A stretch of DNA of 64,000 bases from Akkermansiaceae bacterium (GTDB lineage: Bacteria; Verrucomicrobiota; Verrucomicrobiia; Verrucomicrobiales; Akkermansiaceae), in contig JANRFH010000057.1 of assembly GCA_030725745.1 (NCBI GenBank), positions 191,218-255,217 on the forward strand, read 5' to 3'. Shown one piece after another: positions 43,439 through 51,974 of this stretch. Positions within the stretch are counted from its first letter, which is position 1. Each line of letters begins with the position of its first letter. The notes under the pieces were generated by a model. It saw only the letters and a program-made list of their open reading frames with translations. It had not been told where the DNA came from and ran no database searches. A program made the translations under genes and the position numbers.

Positions 43439-45223
43439 ATGAGCGAACACACCGCCCTCACCTACTGCCCCGATCTACTCAGCTACACGAGGAGGAAAAC
43501 CCGTGAAGTCATGGTCGGAAATGTCGGGGTCGGCGGGGAAAACCCCATCCGCGTGCAGTCGATGATCACCTCGGACACCCGCGACACCCCTGCCTGTGTC
43601 GCGGAAGTCCTGGCGCTTGCAGAGGCCGGTTGCGAAATCGTCCGCATCACCGCACAAACCAAGGTCTACGCCGCCAATCTCGAAAACATCGCCCGAGAAG
43701 TCCGCGCCGCCGGATGCAACGTTCCCCTCGTTGCCGACATCCATTTCAAACCGGATGCCGCCATGGAAGCCGCCAAGTGGGTCGAAAAAATCCGCGTCAA
43801 TCCCGGCAACTACGTCGATAAGAAGAAATTCGAAATCCGCGAATACTCCGACGACCAATACGAAGCCGAGTTGGAAAAAATCCGCGACCAGTTCATTCCA
43901 TTGGTGACACTCTGCAAGGATCTCAGCCGCGCCATGCGCATCGGTACGAACCACGGCTCGCTCTCGGATCGCATCATGAACCGCTATGGCGACACCCCCC
44001 TCGGCATGTGCGAAAGCGCCCTCGAGTTTGCCCGCATCGCTCGCGATAACGACTACCACAACTTCGTCTTCTCCATGAAGGCCTCGAACCCAAAGGTCAT
44101 GATCGAGGCCTACCGCCTCCTCGTCGCTCGCCTCGATGCCGAAGGCGCCGATTGGAACTACCCCATCCACCTCGGCGTCACCGAAGCTGGCGATGGCGAA
44201 GACGGCCGCATCAAATCCGCCATCGGCATCGGCTCCCTCCTCGCCGACGGCATCGGCGATACCATCCGCGTCTCCCTCACCGAAGACGCCATCCACGAAA
44301 TTCCAGTCGCCCAAGCACTCGTTGATCTCCCCCGCTCTCCGGAAAAAGCAACGGCCACCTTCGCGCCATCCTACGACCCTTTCTCCTACGAAAGACGCAG
44401 TAGTTCCCCCATCACCATCCAAGGCCACGAACTCGGCGGAGACAAACCCGTGCGCGTATTCACAACCCAGGAACGCTGGAACGCACTCGCCCACAAGATC
44501 GCCAACATGGGCGACTTCAAGCCCGAGATCATCACGGAAAAATCCGGCGTCATCGAGATCGACCCGCGCGACGCATCCGCCTTCTCCGCCCTGAATTCCG
44601 AAACCGAACCGCGCCTCATCACCGTCGCCGACGGCATCCCGCTCGCCCCCATCCATGCCTTCCGCATGCTCGCTTTCCAGGCAGATCCACGCCACCCCAT
44701 CCTCCTCAAGGACACCCTGAACCCGCCCTCCGGCGAAACCGATTTCCTCGAAGCCCTCCTCCCCGCCGCCCAGAACATCGGTTCCCTCCTTTGCGATGGC
44801 ATCGGCGATGCAATCCTCGTGCGCGGAGAAACTGCCCCTGGTCAGTCCCTTCGCCTCGCCTACAACATCCTGCAAGCCGCAGGCACCCGCATCTTCAAAA
44901 CCGATTACGTCGCCTGCCCTTCCTGCGGCCGCACCCTTTTCAATCTCCAGTCCACCACCCAGAAAATCCGCGCATCGACCGGACACCTCAAGGGCGTGCG
45001 CATCGCTGTCATGGGCTGCATCGTCAACGGTCCCGGTGAAATGGCCGACGCCGATTTCGGCTACGTCGGCGGCGCTCCCGGAAAGATCAACCTCTACGTC
45101 GGCAAAACCGCCGTGAAATTCAACATCCCCGAAGCCGAAGCCGTCGAGCGTCTCATCGACCTCATACGCGAGCACGGGAAGTGGATCGATGCCCCTCCCC
45201 AACCCTCTCCCGCCACCGCCTGA
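43439..45223 (+). CDS. ispG: 4-hydroxy-3-methylbut-2-enyl diphosphate synthase, long form
   Basis: The 594-residue enzyme of the MEP isoprenoid pathway has an N-terminal TIM barrel (NPIRVQSMITSDTRDTPACV, VPLVADIHFKPDAAMEAAKWV, LGVTEAGDGEDGRIKSAIGIG). A large middle insert (about 290-480) is typical of the plant/chlamydial/Bacteroidota form. The C-terminal iron-sulfur domain has CPSCGRTLFNLQ and MGCIVNGPGEMADADFG. It is divergent from the TraB-like gene (66 bp apart) and 2 bp upstream of clpS. Confidence 0.96.
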   Translation: MSEHTALTYCPDLLSYTRRKTREVMVGNVGVGGENPIRVQSMITSDTRDTPACVAEVLALAEAGCEIVRITAQTKVYAANLENIAREVRAAGCNVPLVADIHFKPDAAMEAAKWVEKIRVNPGNYVDKKKFEIREYSDDQYEAELEKIRDQFIPLVTLCKDLSRAMRIGTNHGSLSDRIMNRYGDTPLGMCESALEFARIARDNDYHNFVFSMKASNPKVMIEAYRLLVARLDAEGADWNYPIHLGVTEAGDGEDGRIKSAIGIGSLLADGIGDTIRVSLTEDAIHEIPVAQALVDLPRSPEKATATFAPSYDPFSYERRSSSPITIQGHELGGDKPVRVFTTQERWNALAHKIANMGDFKPEIITEKSGVIEIDPRDASAFSALNSETEPRLITVADGIPLAPIHAFRMLAFQADPRHPILLKDTLNPPSGETDFLEALLPAAQNIGSLLCDGIGDAILVRGETAPGQSLRLAYNILQAAGTRIFKTDYVACPSCGRTLFNLQSTTQKIRASTGHLKGVRIAVMGCIVNGPGEMADADFGYVGGAPGKINLYVGKTAVKFNIPEAEAVERLIDLIREHGKWIDAPPQPSPATA

Positions 45224-45225
45224 AC

Positions 45226-45507
45226 ATGCCGGAAACGACAACTATCACGGAATCGAAATCCGACACCTCCACCCAGTCACCTTGGAACGTCATCGTCCAC
45301 GACGATCCCGTGAACCTCATGGGCTACGTAACCTATGTTCTCATCAAGGTTTTCGGCTACAACGAGGCACAAGCACACAAGCTCATGCTAGAGGTTCACA
45401 ACGACGGCCTTTCCGTCGTATGGTCAGGCGAACGCGAAAAGGCTGAATTTTACGCCCAGCAACTCCAGATCCATCAGTTGAAAGCCTCCATCGAATCCGC
45501 AGAATGA
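45226..45507 (+). CDS. clpS: ATP-dependent Clp protease adaptor
   Basis: The 93-residue protein has the ClpS core: PWNVIVHDDPVNLMGYVTYVL and AHKLMLEVHNDGLSVVWSGEREKAEFYAQQL. The D-D-P-V-N binding pocket for N-degrons and the M-x-V-H-x-x-G motif are present. The start at 45226 replaces the track start inside ispG. It delivers N-end-rule substrates to a Clp ATPase. The stop overlaps the start of the DUF2017 gene by 4 bp. Confidence 0.95.
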   Translation: MPETTTITESKSDTSTQSPWNVIVHDDPVNLMGYVTYVLIKVFGYNEAQAHKLMLEVHNDGLSVVWSGEREKAEFYAQQLQIHQLKASIESAE

Positions 45508-45977
45508 AAATCGCACCCACCATCGAAGGCGGCCTGCGTATCGACCCGGAAACTGATGAAGACTGGTACATCCTCCGCGCCATCGTCCTAGATGCCAACA
45601 ATTGCGAAACCGATCTCGCCAGCCGGCTCGGAGACCTCGTAACCGATGAAAAACTCGCCGAGGACTGGCAGGACATCGTCGTCCCCGACCTCCGCGAATC
45701 CTTCAGCGACGCCCTCCACTACATCCAGGGCTCACTCGAAGCCGCCTCCGCTTTCCCGAAAGATGGCGAGCACCCGATCTGGATCACCCGCGAAGATGCC
45801 TTCACTTGGTATAGTGCGCTCAACCAAGCACGTCTCGCCCTAGAGGAAAGATTCCACTTCGGCCCCGATCCAGCGTCCGATGCCGCCAACCTCACCCCGC
45901 TGCGTCACGAAGCGCTGTTGAGAAGCCATTTCTACTCAGCCCTCCAGAGCTTTATCCTAGATCACGCCCTCGGGTGA
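45504..45977 (+). CDS. DUF2017-type protein coupled to clpS
   Basis: The 157-residue acidic protein (MKIAPTIEGGLRIDPETDED, LHYIQGSLEAASAF, ALNQARLALEERFHFG) has no catalytic motif. It resembles the DUF2017 family that follows clpS in Actinobacteria such as Mycobacterium, from my memory of that gene order. The ATGA overlap with clpS makes translational coupling likely. It may modulate or assist ClpS, but no function is established. The 3' end overlaps the xer gene 3' end by 16 bp. Confidence 0.65.
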   Translation: MKIAPTIEGGLRIDPETDEDWYILRAIVLDANNCETDLASRLGDLVTDEKLAEDWQDIVVPDLRESFSDALHYIQGSLEAASAFPKDGEHPIWITREDAFTWYSALNQARLALEERFHFGPDPASDAANLTPLRHEALLRSHFYSALQSFILDHALG

Positions 45978-46849
45978 GCTTCGTCATACACTTTCTTCAA
46001 TCTCTCCTTAGTCACGTGCGTGTAGATCTGCGTCGTCGATAGCGAGGCATGTCCCAGCAACTCTTGAACGCTGCGTAAATCCGCTCCCGCATCAAGTAAG
46101 TGGGTAGCAAAACTGTGACGAAGCTTGTGCGGGCTTACGCCGAAAGGTATCCCACTCATCTTCAGATACTTCTTCAACATCTGATCCACAGCCTGCTGCG
46201 TGATCCGCGTCCCGCGCACGCTCCGGAATAGCGGCCCGTTCGTCACCACCGCTTCCTGGCGGTATTTCTGCATCGCACGCATCGCCGCGCCGCCTACCGG
46301 CACCATCCGCTCCTTGCGACCTTTGCCCTTCACTTTGAGCACCTCTTCGGTGAAATCTACATCCTTCACATCGAGACTCAGTAGCTCAGAAATGCGCAGG
46401 CCGGATGAATAGAACAGCTCAAGAATCGCCGCGTCCCGGTATTTCAACCACTGCGGCCCGCGGCTCGGAGCATCGCTTTTCAACGGCATCTCTAGTAGCT
46501 CCTCCATCTGCCTGACATTTAGCACCACCGGCAATCCCCTCTCGCTTTTCGGCATCTGCACCTCCATCACCGGGCTTTTCGCCAGCCCACGCCGCAGCAC
46601 CAAGTATTTGTAAAAAGACCTCAGCGCCGCGAAACGCAACCGTATCGTTGATCGCTTCAAGCCTTCCTTCATCAAGGCATAGAGATACGCCCTGAAATCT
46701 TCGCCCGTCTCTTTGCGCCAGCAATCAAAGGCATTACCGCGCCAATCCAGATATTTATCCAGCGCCGCCTGATAGTTCCGTATCGTCAGAAGCGAGGCAT
46801 CCTTCTCCGTTTTCTGGAACTCGAGGAAATATGTAACGTCGTCAGTCAA
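45962..46849 (-). CDS. Tyrosine recombinase XerC/XerD
   Basis: The 295-residue recombinase has an N-terminal SAM-like core-binding domain and a C-terminal catalytic domain. Arg is in SGLRISELLSL (about 150), Lys in KGKGRKER, His-x-x-Arg in HKLRHSFATHLLDAGAD, His in LLGHASLS and Tyr in TQIYTHV. It resolves chromosome dimers at dif, or it could be an integrase, but length and lack of phage context favour Xer. Its 109-bp separation from ftsK on the same strand fits the XerCD-FtsK system. XerC versus XerD cannot be decided from one gene. Confidence 0.88.
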   Translation of the reverse strand: MTDDVTYFLEFQKTEKDASLLTIRNYQAALDKYLDWRGNAFDCWRKETGEDFRAYLYALMKEGLKRSTIRLRFAALRSFYKYLVLRRGLAKSPVMEVQMPKSERGLPVVLNVRQMEELLEMPLKSDAPSRGPQWLKYRDAAILELFYSSGLRISELLSLDVKDVDFTEEVLKVKGKGRKERMVPVGGAAMRAMQKYRQEAVVTNGPLFRSVRGTRITQQAVDQMLKKYLKMSGIPFGVSPHKLRHSFATHLLDAGADLRSVQELLGHASLSTTQIYTHVTKERLKKVYDEAHPRA

Positions 46850-46957
46850 AACTTTAAGTTTTAAACTTTAAACCTCAATGAAGAGAAGGTGCTGCGCAGT
46901 CAAATTGGCGTGAGAGATAGGTCTTCTTTTGAAGTTTAAAATTTAAGGTTTAAAATT
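46850..46957. repeat. TTTAAA-rich spacer between xer and ftsK
   Basis: AT-rich direct and inverted repeats of the TTTAAACTTTAAAC type appear at both ends of this 108-bp spacer (46850-46873 and 46931-46957). Similar text occurs between the permease genes (3946-3975). No function is assigned. Confidence 0.4.
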
Positions 46958-49396
46958 TCATTTCAGAAACACTTCACGTGCCTTCGCTCCTTCACCCGGC
47001 CCTACAATCCCGCGTTGTTCCAAAATATCGACCATCCGCGCCGCCCTCGTGTAGCCGAGCCTCAGCCTCCTCTGTAGCAGCGAAGTACTCGCCTTCTGCT
47101 CCTGACGCACCACTTCGATGCAGCGGATGATCAGTTCCTCGTCCGCATCGGAAACCTCATCCTCATCGTCTATACCGGCATTTTCAATCGTCTCGCGGAT
47201 GTCCTTTTCATACCTTGGCTTCGCCTGATTTGCACAGTGATCTACAATACGCTCCACCTCAGCATCGGAGACGAACGCTCCTTGCGCCCGCTCAAGTTTC
47301 GCGGAGCCGGGTGGTAGGTAAAGCATATCACCTTTGCCAACCAACTTATCGGCGCCCTTCGTATCTAGAATGACGCGAGAGTCCAAAGCCGAAGAAACCT
47401 GGAACGCGATGCGGCTCGGGATGTTCGCCTTGATGATACCCGTCACCACATCCGCACGCGGTGTCTGTGTCGCGATAATCAAGTGAATGCCTGCAGCACG
47501 TGCTTTCTGGGCGATGCGCGCAATGCACATCTCCACATCCGCCGGTGCCGTCTGCATCAGATCCGCAAGCTCGTCGATCAGCACCACGATGTATGGGAAA
47601 CGATCCGGAATTTCATCCTCTTCGATTTCAAGCTCCTCGAAATCCGCCTCCGGCCCCAGATCGCCGTCTTCCAGCGCAGTCGCAATTTCCTCAATATCAT
47701 CCAAAGACACCTCAGGCTCATCCTCCTCGGCGACTTCTGGCTCAGGTTCTTTGTCTTCGCGCGGACGGTTGTTGAAACCGTCGAAATTCCTCACGCCCAT
47801 CTTGGCGAAAATTTTGTATCGCTTCTCCATCTCGTTAACCACCCACTTCAGCGCGGCGACGGTCTTCTTCGGATCAGTCACCACCGGCACGACCATGTGC
47901 GGCAGCTTGTTGTACATCTGCATCTCCACCACCTTGGGATCGACCATGATGAAGCGCAGCTCGTCGGGGCCGAACTTGAACAGGATCGAGGCGATGATCG
48001 AATTGATGCACACCGATTTTCCGGAACCGGTCGCACCAGCCACGAGCAAGTGAGGCATCGCCGCCAGATCGCCGATCACGGTCTTGCCGTAAACGTCTTT
48101 CCCAAGCGCCAGCGGGATCTTCTTTTTCGCGGAGCGGAACTCCGGGTCATGCAGTAGTTCGTGCAGCGGCACCGCAACCTTGTTCGAGTTTGCGATCTCG
48201 ATACCCACCGTGTCCTTGCCGGGAATAGGCGCGAGGATATTGATGCGCTCTGCCCGTGTGGCACGCGCCAGATCCGCCTCCAGCTGGGAAATCCTCGAAA
48301 CCCGCAGACCCTGCGATGGATAAATCTCGTAGCGAGTGATCGTCGGCCCGCGAGTGATATCCCCCGCTGTCACATCGATCCCGAAGGCTTTTAGAGTATC
48401 GACAATGGTCGTCTGTATCCCAATGAGTTCGTCATGGTCTGCTGCTTCAGCCTCCTCTTCCACCGCATCAAGCAGGTCAAATCCCGGCAGTTCGTAGTTT
48501 TCGAAATCCGTTGTCGAAAGCGATTGATGCCCAGGCTTTTTCCTCTCGAAAGGCTTCGCGCCAGCTTCCATCTGACCCACCGCACGCCTTTGCGAGGAAT
48601 CTATGATCTGAGGCAAAGGTGTCTCCTTGATCGCCAGCTCGGTCTGACCCGGCTGCGCAGTCTCCGACTCTTTCAGCTTCGCCAGCTCGCGCTCCAGTCT
48701 GCGTTGTTCGCGCTGTTTTTCGCGTTCGTTGAGAAGTTGTTTTTCCCGCGCATCCGCGCGCCCCGCCTCGGTGCGGCTAGCCTTCCATGCATCGACCTTC
48801 GCCTTCACCAGCGCGTAGCAGCCCTTTCCGAAAACAATCGGTGTCTGCCCTGTGAGCCAGATTAGACCGAGGAGATACAGAGCACTGGCTAGCAGGATGG
48901 AGCCAGCCTTACCAATAATAGGCATGAACAAAGATCCGCCCAGAGAGTTTCCAATCACCCCACCCGGACTCGGAATCCGACAACGCTCCGCCCAGTCATA
49001 GAAAAACACTCCGGAGGCATGGAGCCAGACGGCACCTGCGATCAAAACAACAACCAAGCCCGCAATCACTCGTGGCCAGAGAAGTCCCTTGAATGCGATT
49101 TTCAGCACGCCCATCCAGATAAAACCTAGCGCAACCATCCATCCCGCCGCGCCAAATAGCAAAATCTGTACAAATGCCAGAATTCCACCCACTGGCCCCA
49201 GCCAGTTCTCTCCCTTGGCATCGTGGGTGCCGAAATCACCGAAAAGCCCCCAATCGGGCAGATCTGCTGGTGTGTAGGATAGCTGTGATAGCAGAAGGAT
49301 AATCCCGCCTAACAGCAAGCAGGCACCCGAGATCTCACTCGACCACTTCTGCGGCTCCGGGGTTTGCCCGCGCTTTTTATTTACTCGGTTTGCCAT
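46958..49396 (-). CDS. ftsK: DNA translocase FtsK
   Basis: The 812-residue protein has four or five N-terminal membrane segments (about 22-185) and a charged linker (about 195-330). The RecA-type motor has Walker A GATGSGKSVC (454-461) and Walker B YIVVLIDELADLM. The C-terminal gamma winged helix (LRLGYTRAARMVDILEQRGIVG) should read KOPS-like sites and activate Xer. An unusually long acidic insert (about 545-600; EPEPEVAEEDEPEVSLDD) lies in the motor just ahead of Walker B. The protein pumps DNA at the division septum. Confidence 0.95.
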   Translation of the reverse strand: MANRVNKKRGQTPEPQKWSSEISGACLLLGGIILLLSQLSYTPADLPDWGLFGDFGTHDAKGENWLGPVGGILAFVQILLFGAAGWMVALGFIWMGVLKIAFKGLLWPRVIAGLVVVLIAGAVWLHASGVFFYDWAERCRIPSPGGVIGNSLGGSLFMPIIGKAGSILLASALYLLGLIWLTGQTPIVFGKGCYALVKAKVDAWKASRTEAGRADAREKQLLNEREKQREQRRLERELAKLKESETAQPGQTELAIKETPLPQIIDSSQRRAVGQMEAGAKPFERKKPGHQSLSTTDFENYELPGFDLLDAVEEEAEAADHDELIGIQTTIVDTLKAFGIDVTAGDITRGPTITRYEIYPSQGLRVSRISQLEADLARATRAERINILAPIPGKDTVGIEIANSNKVAVPLHELLHDPEFRSAKKKIPLALGKDVYGKTVIGDLAAMPHLLVAGATGSGKSVCINSIIASILFKFGPDELRFIMVDPKVVEMQMYNKLPHMVVPVVTDPKKTVAALKWVVNEMEKRYKIFAKMGVRNFDGFNNRPREDKEPEPEVAEEDEPEVSLDDIEEIATALEDGDLGPEADFEELEIEEDEIPDRFPYIVVLIDELADLMQTAPADVEMCIARIAQKARAAGIHLIIATQTPRADVVTGIIKANIPSRIAFQVSSALDSRVILDTKGADKLVGKGDMLYLPPGSAKLERAQGAFVSDAEVERIVDHCANQAKPRYEKDIRETIENAGIDDEDEVSDADEELIIRCIEVVRQEQKASTSLLQRRLRLGYTRAARMVDILEQRGIVGPGEGAKAREVFLK

Positions 49397-49491
49397 ACTT
49401 CTCTACCCCGAAAGCATCCCCCGACCGCCCCACAAGCGCAAGATTGTTTTAATGACCCGAAAAATCAGGAAATACGAAGTATTTGCCGTTT

Positions 49492-51936
49492 TTAGTAAAC
49501 CCTGCGAACCGAATGACTGAAATAGTGCTGGGTCAGCTTGTCCGAGAGGCTTTCCACATTCGCACTGATTTTTTTCAGCATCCGTGCGTCCGGCAGGTCT
49601 TCCGTGGAGACCAATTTGTCAATTTCCTTCACAGATTTCAGTATTTCCGGCATCAGCCCGAAATCATGATCTCCCGGGAAATTCTCTGATTCACTTAGTA
49701 ACACCTCAATCTGAAAGCTCACTGACCTAGGATTCTGCCTATCGGAAAACAGTAATTCTGCGACGCCCTTCCAATCGGGTTTCGAAAAATAGCGCCTTCT
49801 GTAGGTCATCACACTGTCGCAGACCTCGATCAGAGGCTCCAACATCGTCTCATCCGCTGAAGTTTTCTCTAATAAGGCCAATGAACACCTCCCACGCTCA
49901 ATGCGCCTCCCGATTTCAAGGAAACGCCAGCCTTGACCGCGTATCATATTCTCAGCCTGCATCCCTGAGAAAGCGGCGAGATGTAGCAGCACCTTATCGA
50001 GTGTCCGGAGAAGATCAGCTGCACGTGCCTCGCGGCTGGCACCATCCACAATGGACTTGAGTTGATTAAAAAAGATCCACGTATCGTCGGAAAGTCGATC
50101 CCTAGCGCTGGCGGCATTTGAAATGAGCGCATCGACCAATTTCGTGAGACTGCCGGGGATTTCCCTACTGAAAATAAGCGCCGCCAACTCTGCGACAGAA
50201 CGCTTTTCAGCAACATCCTCCGGAAGCAGGCCGCAAGCATCCATTACCCGAAGGCATGAGTCGAGCTGATCGCGCTGACGCCTTCCACTCTCCCCTTCGA
50301 TGCAACGTAGAGTCACTCGCAGCATACGAGAAACCGATTCTACCCTTTCCGAATAACGCCCCACCCAGAAAAGCTGCTCCGCGATACGGCTGGGCACTTC
50401 GGGTGCCATGCCTATCTTATGTCGGAAAATTGGCTGATTGAAATCTCGTGTCCCAGGCGTAAGCGCAGTTCCTGTGAGCCACACATCTTTCGTGAAGCCT
50501 TCGTGATCCGGCCAGAGCTGCGGAGGCACGCCCAGTTTCCCCACCTTTGCCAATCCTCCCGGCAGAACTACCGGCTTATCAGCGCCGTTGAGAGTGAATG
50601 CGCGCCAGACCACAGGAAGGTTCTGCACACCTCTTCCCTGTATCGAAGGCGCGATACTTGGCTGGATGTCCTTTTGCACCACAAAATCCCAAGGTCTTCT
50701 CTCGATCACCATCGCCCATTGCTTGCGAGATGCGGCGGAGAGCATAGACCACTTAACTGGTAGTAACTTGTCCCTGCCAAACGCAGAGATGAGCACATAG
50801 CCATTCAGATCCGTCATCAGCTTGTCGCGGACGGCTTTCTGACCTAACCACCAACTTTCCACAAAAGGCAGGATCAGTTCCTCGCCGAACCATTTTCTGC
50901 AGATCAGCGGTAAAAATGCCTGTAACGCGGCGGAGCCCGCAAAACCCGATCCTGGAGCATTCATCAGAGCTACATTCCCCGAGCGCCATGCCTCGATCAA
51001 CCCGGGAACGCCTCCGCCACCGGATGTCCAGAACTCTAAAGGATCGAGGCCGTCATCTTCCAGGCGGCATATAACACCATCGACTTTGCGCAACCCACCG
51101 AGGGTTTTCATAAAAAGCCTGCGTTCACGCACTGTTAGATCCGCAGCCTCCACGAGCGAAACACCCAGAAACCGTGCCTTGTAGGCATGTTCGAAATAGG
51201 AAGGATGCTGGTAACCCGGCGTGAGGAAGACCATGCTCGATACTCCGCCGCTGCTGGTCTCCAACTCCTGTAGAGCCCTGTGCTCCGAGTCGAAAAATGG
51301 CCTCAGTTTCGCCACCTTGGAAGCATCAAATAGATCCGGAAGCACCGCCGAAACCACGCTGCGGTTCTCAAGGGTTTGCCCCAAGCCACCCGGTGTGTGC
51401 GTATGATCGCGCAGCACCGTCCAAACACCGTTCAGGTCCCGGACAAGATCACAACCTGTCGCCAGAAGCCACTTACCGCCAGATGGCTGGATGTCACGAG
51501 TCGTATGATGGAAAGCAGGGCTCGCGTGCACGAGATCTGGAGGAACCAGCCCATCGAGCAAAAGCTTTCTCGGGCCGTAGAGATCCCCCAGCACCGCTTC
51601 TAATAGCCGCATTCTCTGCGCCAGCCCTTTCGCTACATGCTCCCATTCCTGCCAGCCGATGATGAACGGTATAGGATCAATCTCATATGGCTGCCCCGCC
51701 CCGCCCACATCTCGGTAAACGTTATAAGTCGTGCCTAGGTCTTCGAGCATACGCCCGGTCTCCTCCAGCAGCCTTTGCCTGTCATCAGGACTCCAGCCCT
51801 TGATCCTCTCCCACATCACGGCCCAGGATGGGCGAACAAGCCCGCCTCGATCCAAAAGCTCATTCCAGACGCCCGTCCCGGCCGTTTCAACAACACCCGC
51901 TGCAGAGACAGGGGTGAATCTTTGTTGTTGGTTCAT
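49492..51936 (-). CDS. Circularly permuted ATP-grasp / alpha-E domain protein
   Basis: The 814-residue protein has an N-terminal circularly permuted ATP-grasp domain (about 75-480; GGLGQTLENRSVVSAVL, GSGFAGSAALQAFLP, EDDGLDPLEFW). The C-terminal alpha-E domain (about 515-810) starts RIAEQLFWVGRYSERVESV. The fusion is common in this family. These genes usually cluster with transglutaminase-like proteins, as here (38 bp after the DUF2126 gene). The ATP-grasp fold suggests formation of a peptide- or amide-like bond. The substrate is unknown. Confidence 0.85.
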   Translation of the reverse strand: MNQQQRFTPVSAAGVVETAGTGVWNELLDRGGLVRPSWAVMWERIKGWSPDDRQRLLEETGRMLEDLGTTYNVYRDVGGAGQPYEIDPIPFIIGWQEWEHVAKGLAQRMRLLEAVLGDLYGPRKLLLDGLVPPDLVHASPAFHHTTRDIQPSGGKWLLATGCDLVRDLNGVWTVLRDHTHTPGGLGQTLENRSVVSAVLPDLFDASKVAKLRPFFDSEHRALQELETSSGGVSSMVFLTPGYQHPSYFEHAYKARFLGVSLVEAADLTVRERRLFMKTLGGLRKVDGVICRLEDDGLDPLEFWTSGGGGVPGLIEAWRSGNVALMNAPGSGFAGSAALQAFLPLICRKWFGEELILPFVESWWLGQKAVRDKLMTDLNGYVLISAFGRDKLLPVKWSMLSAASRKQWAMVIERRPWDFVVQKDIQPSIAPSIQGRGVQNLPVVWRAFTLNGADKPVVLPGGLAKVGKLGVPPQLWPDHEGFTKDVWLTGTALTPGTRDFNQPIFRHKIGMAPEVPSRIAEQLFWVGRYSERVESVSRMLRVTLRCIEGESGRRQRDQLDSCLRVMDACGLLPEDVAEKRSVAELAALIFSREIPGSLTKLVDALISNAASARDRLSDDTWIFFNQLKSIVDGASREARAADLLRTLDKVLLHLAAFSGMQAENMIRGQGWRFLEIGRRIERGRCSLALLEKTSADETMLEPLIEVCDSVMTYRRRYFSKPDWKGVAELLFSDRQNPRSVSFQIEVLLSESENFPGDHDFGLMPEILKSVKEIDKLVSTEDLPDARMLKKISANVESLSDKLTQHYFSHSVRRVY

Positions 51937-51974
51937 TCGTCGTTTGATGGCCGTCGCAAGGTTTCCGCGTTGAC

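Noticed and set aside
43475-45241. 588-codon antisense ORF over ispG, and similar long antisense ORFs over acnB and the GH2 gene
   Set aside because: They run opposite to clearly conserved genes, have biased low-complexity composition and follow from codon bias in GC-rich DNA.
45962-46849. Tyrosine recombinase as an integrase marking a genomic island
   Set aside because: The length is Xer-like, ftsK adjoins it, and no tRNA, att repeat or phage gene lies nearby.
46850-46957. dif site near xer/ftsK
   Set aside because: No sequence resembling known dif sites was seen, only TTTAAA-type repeats.
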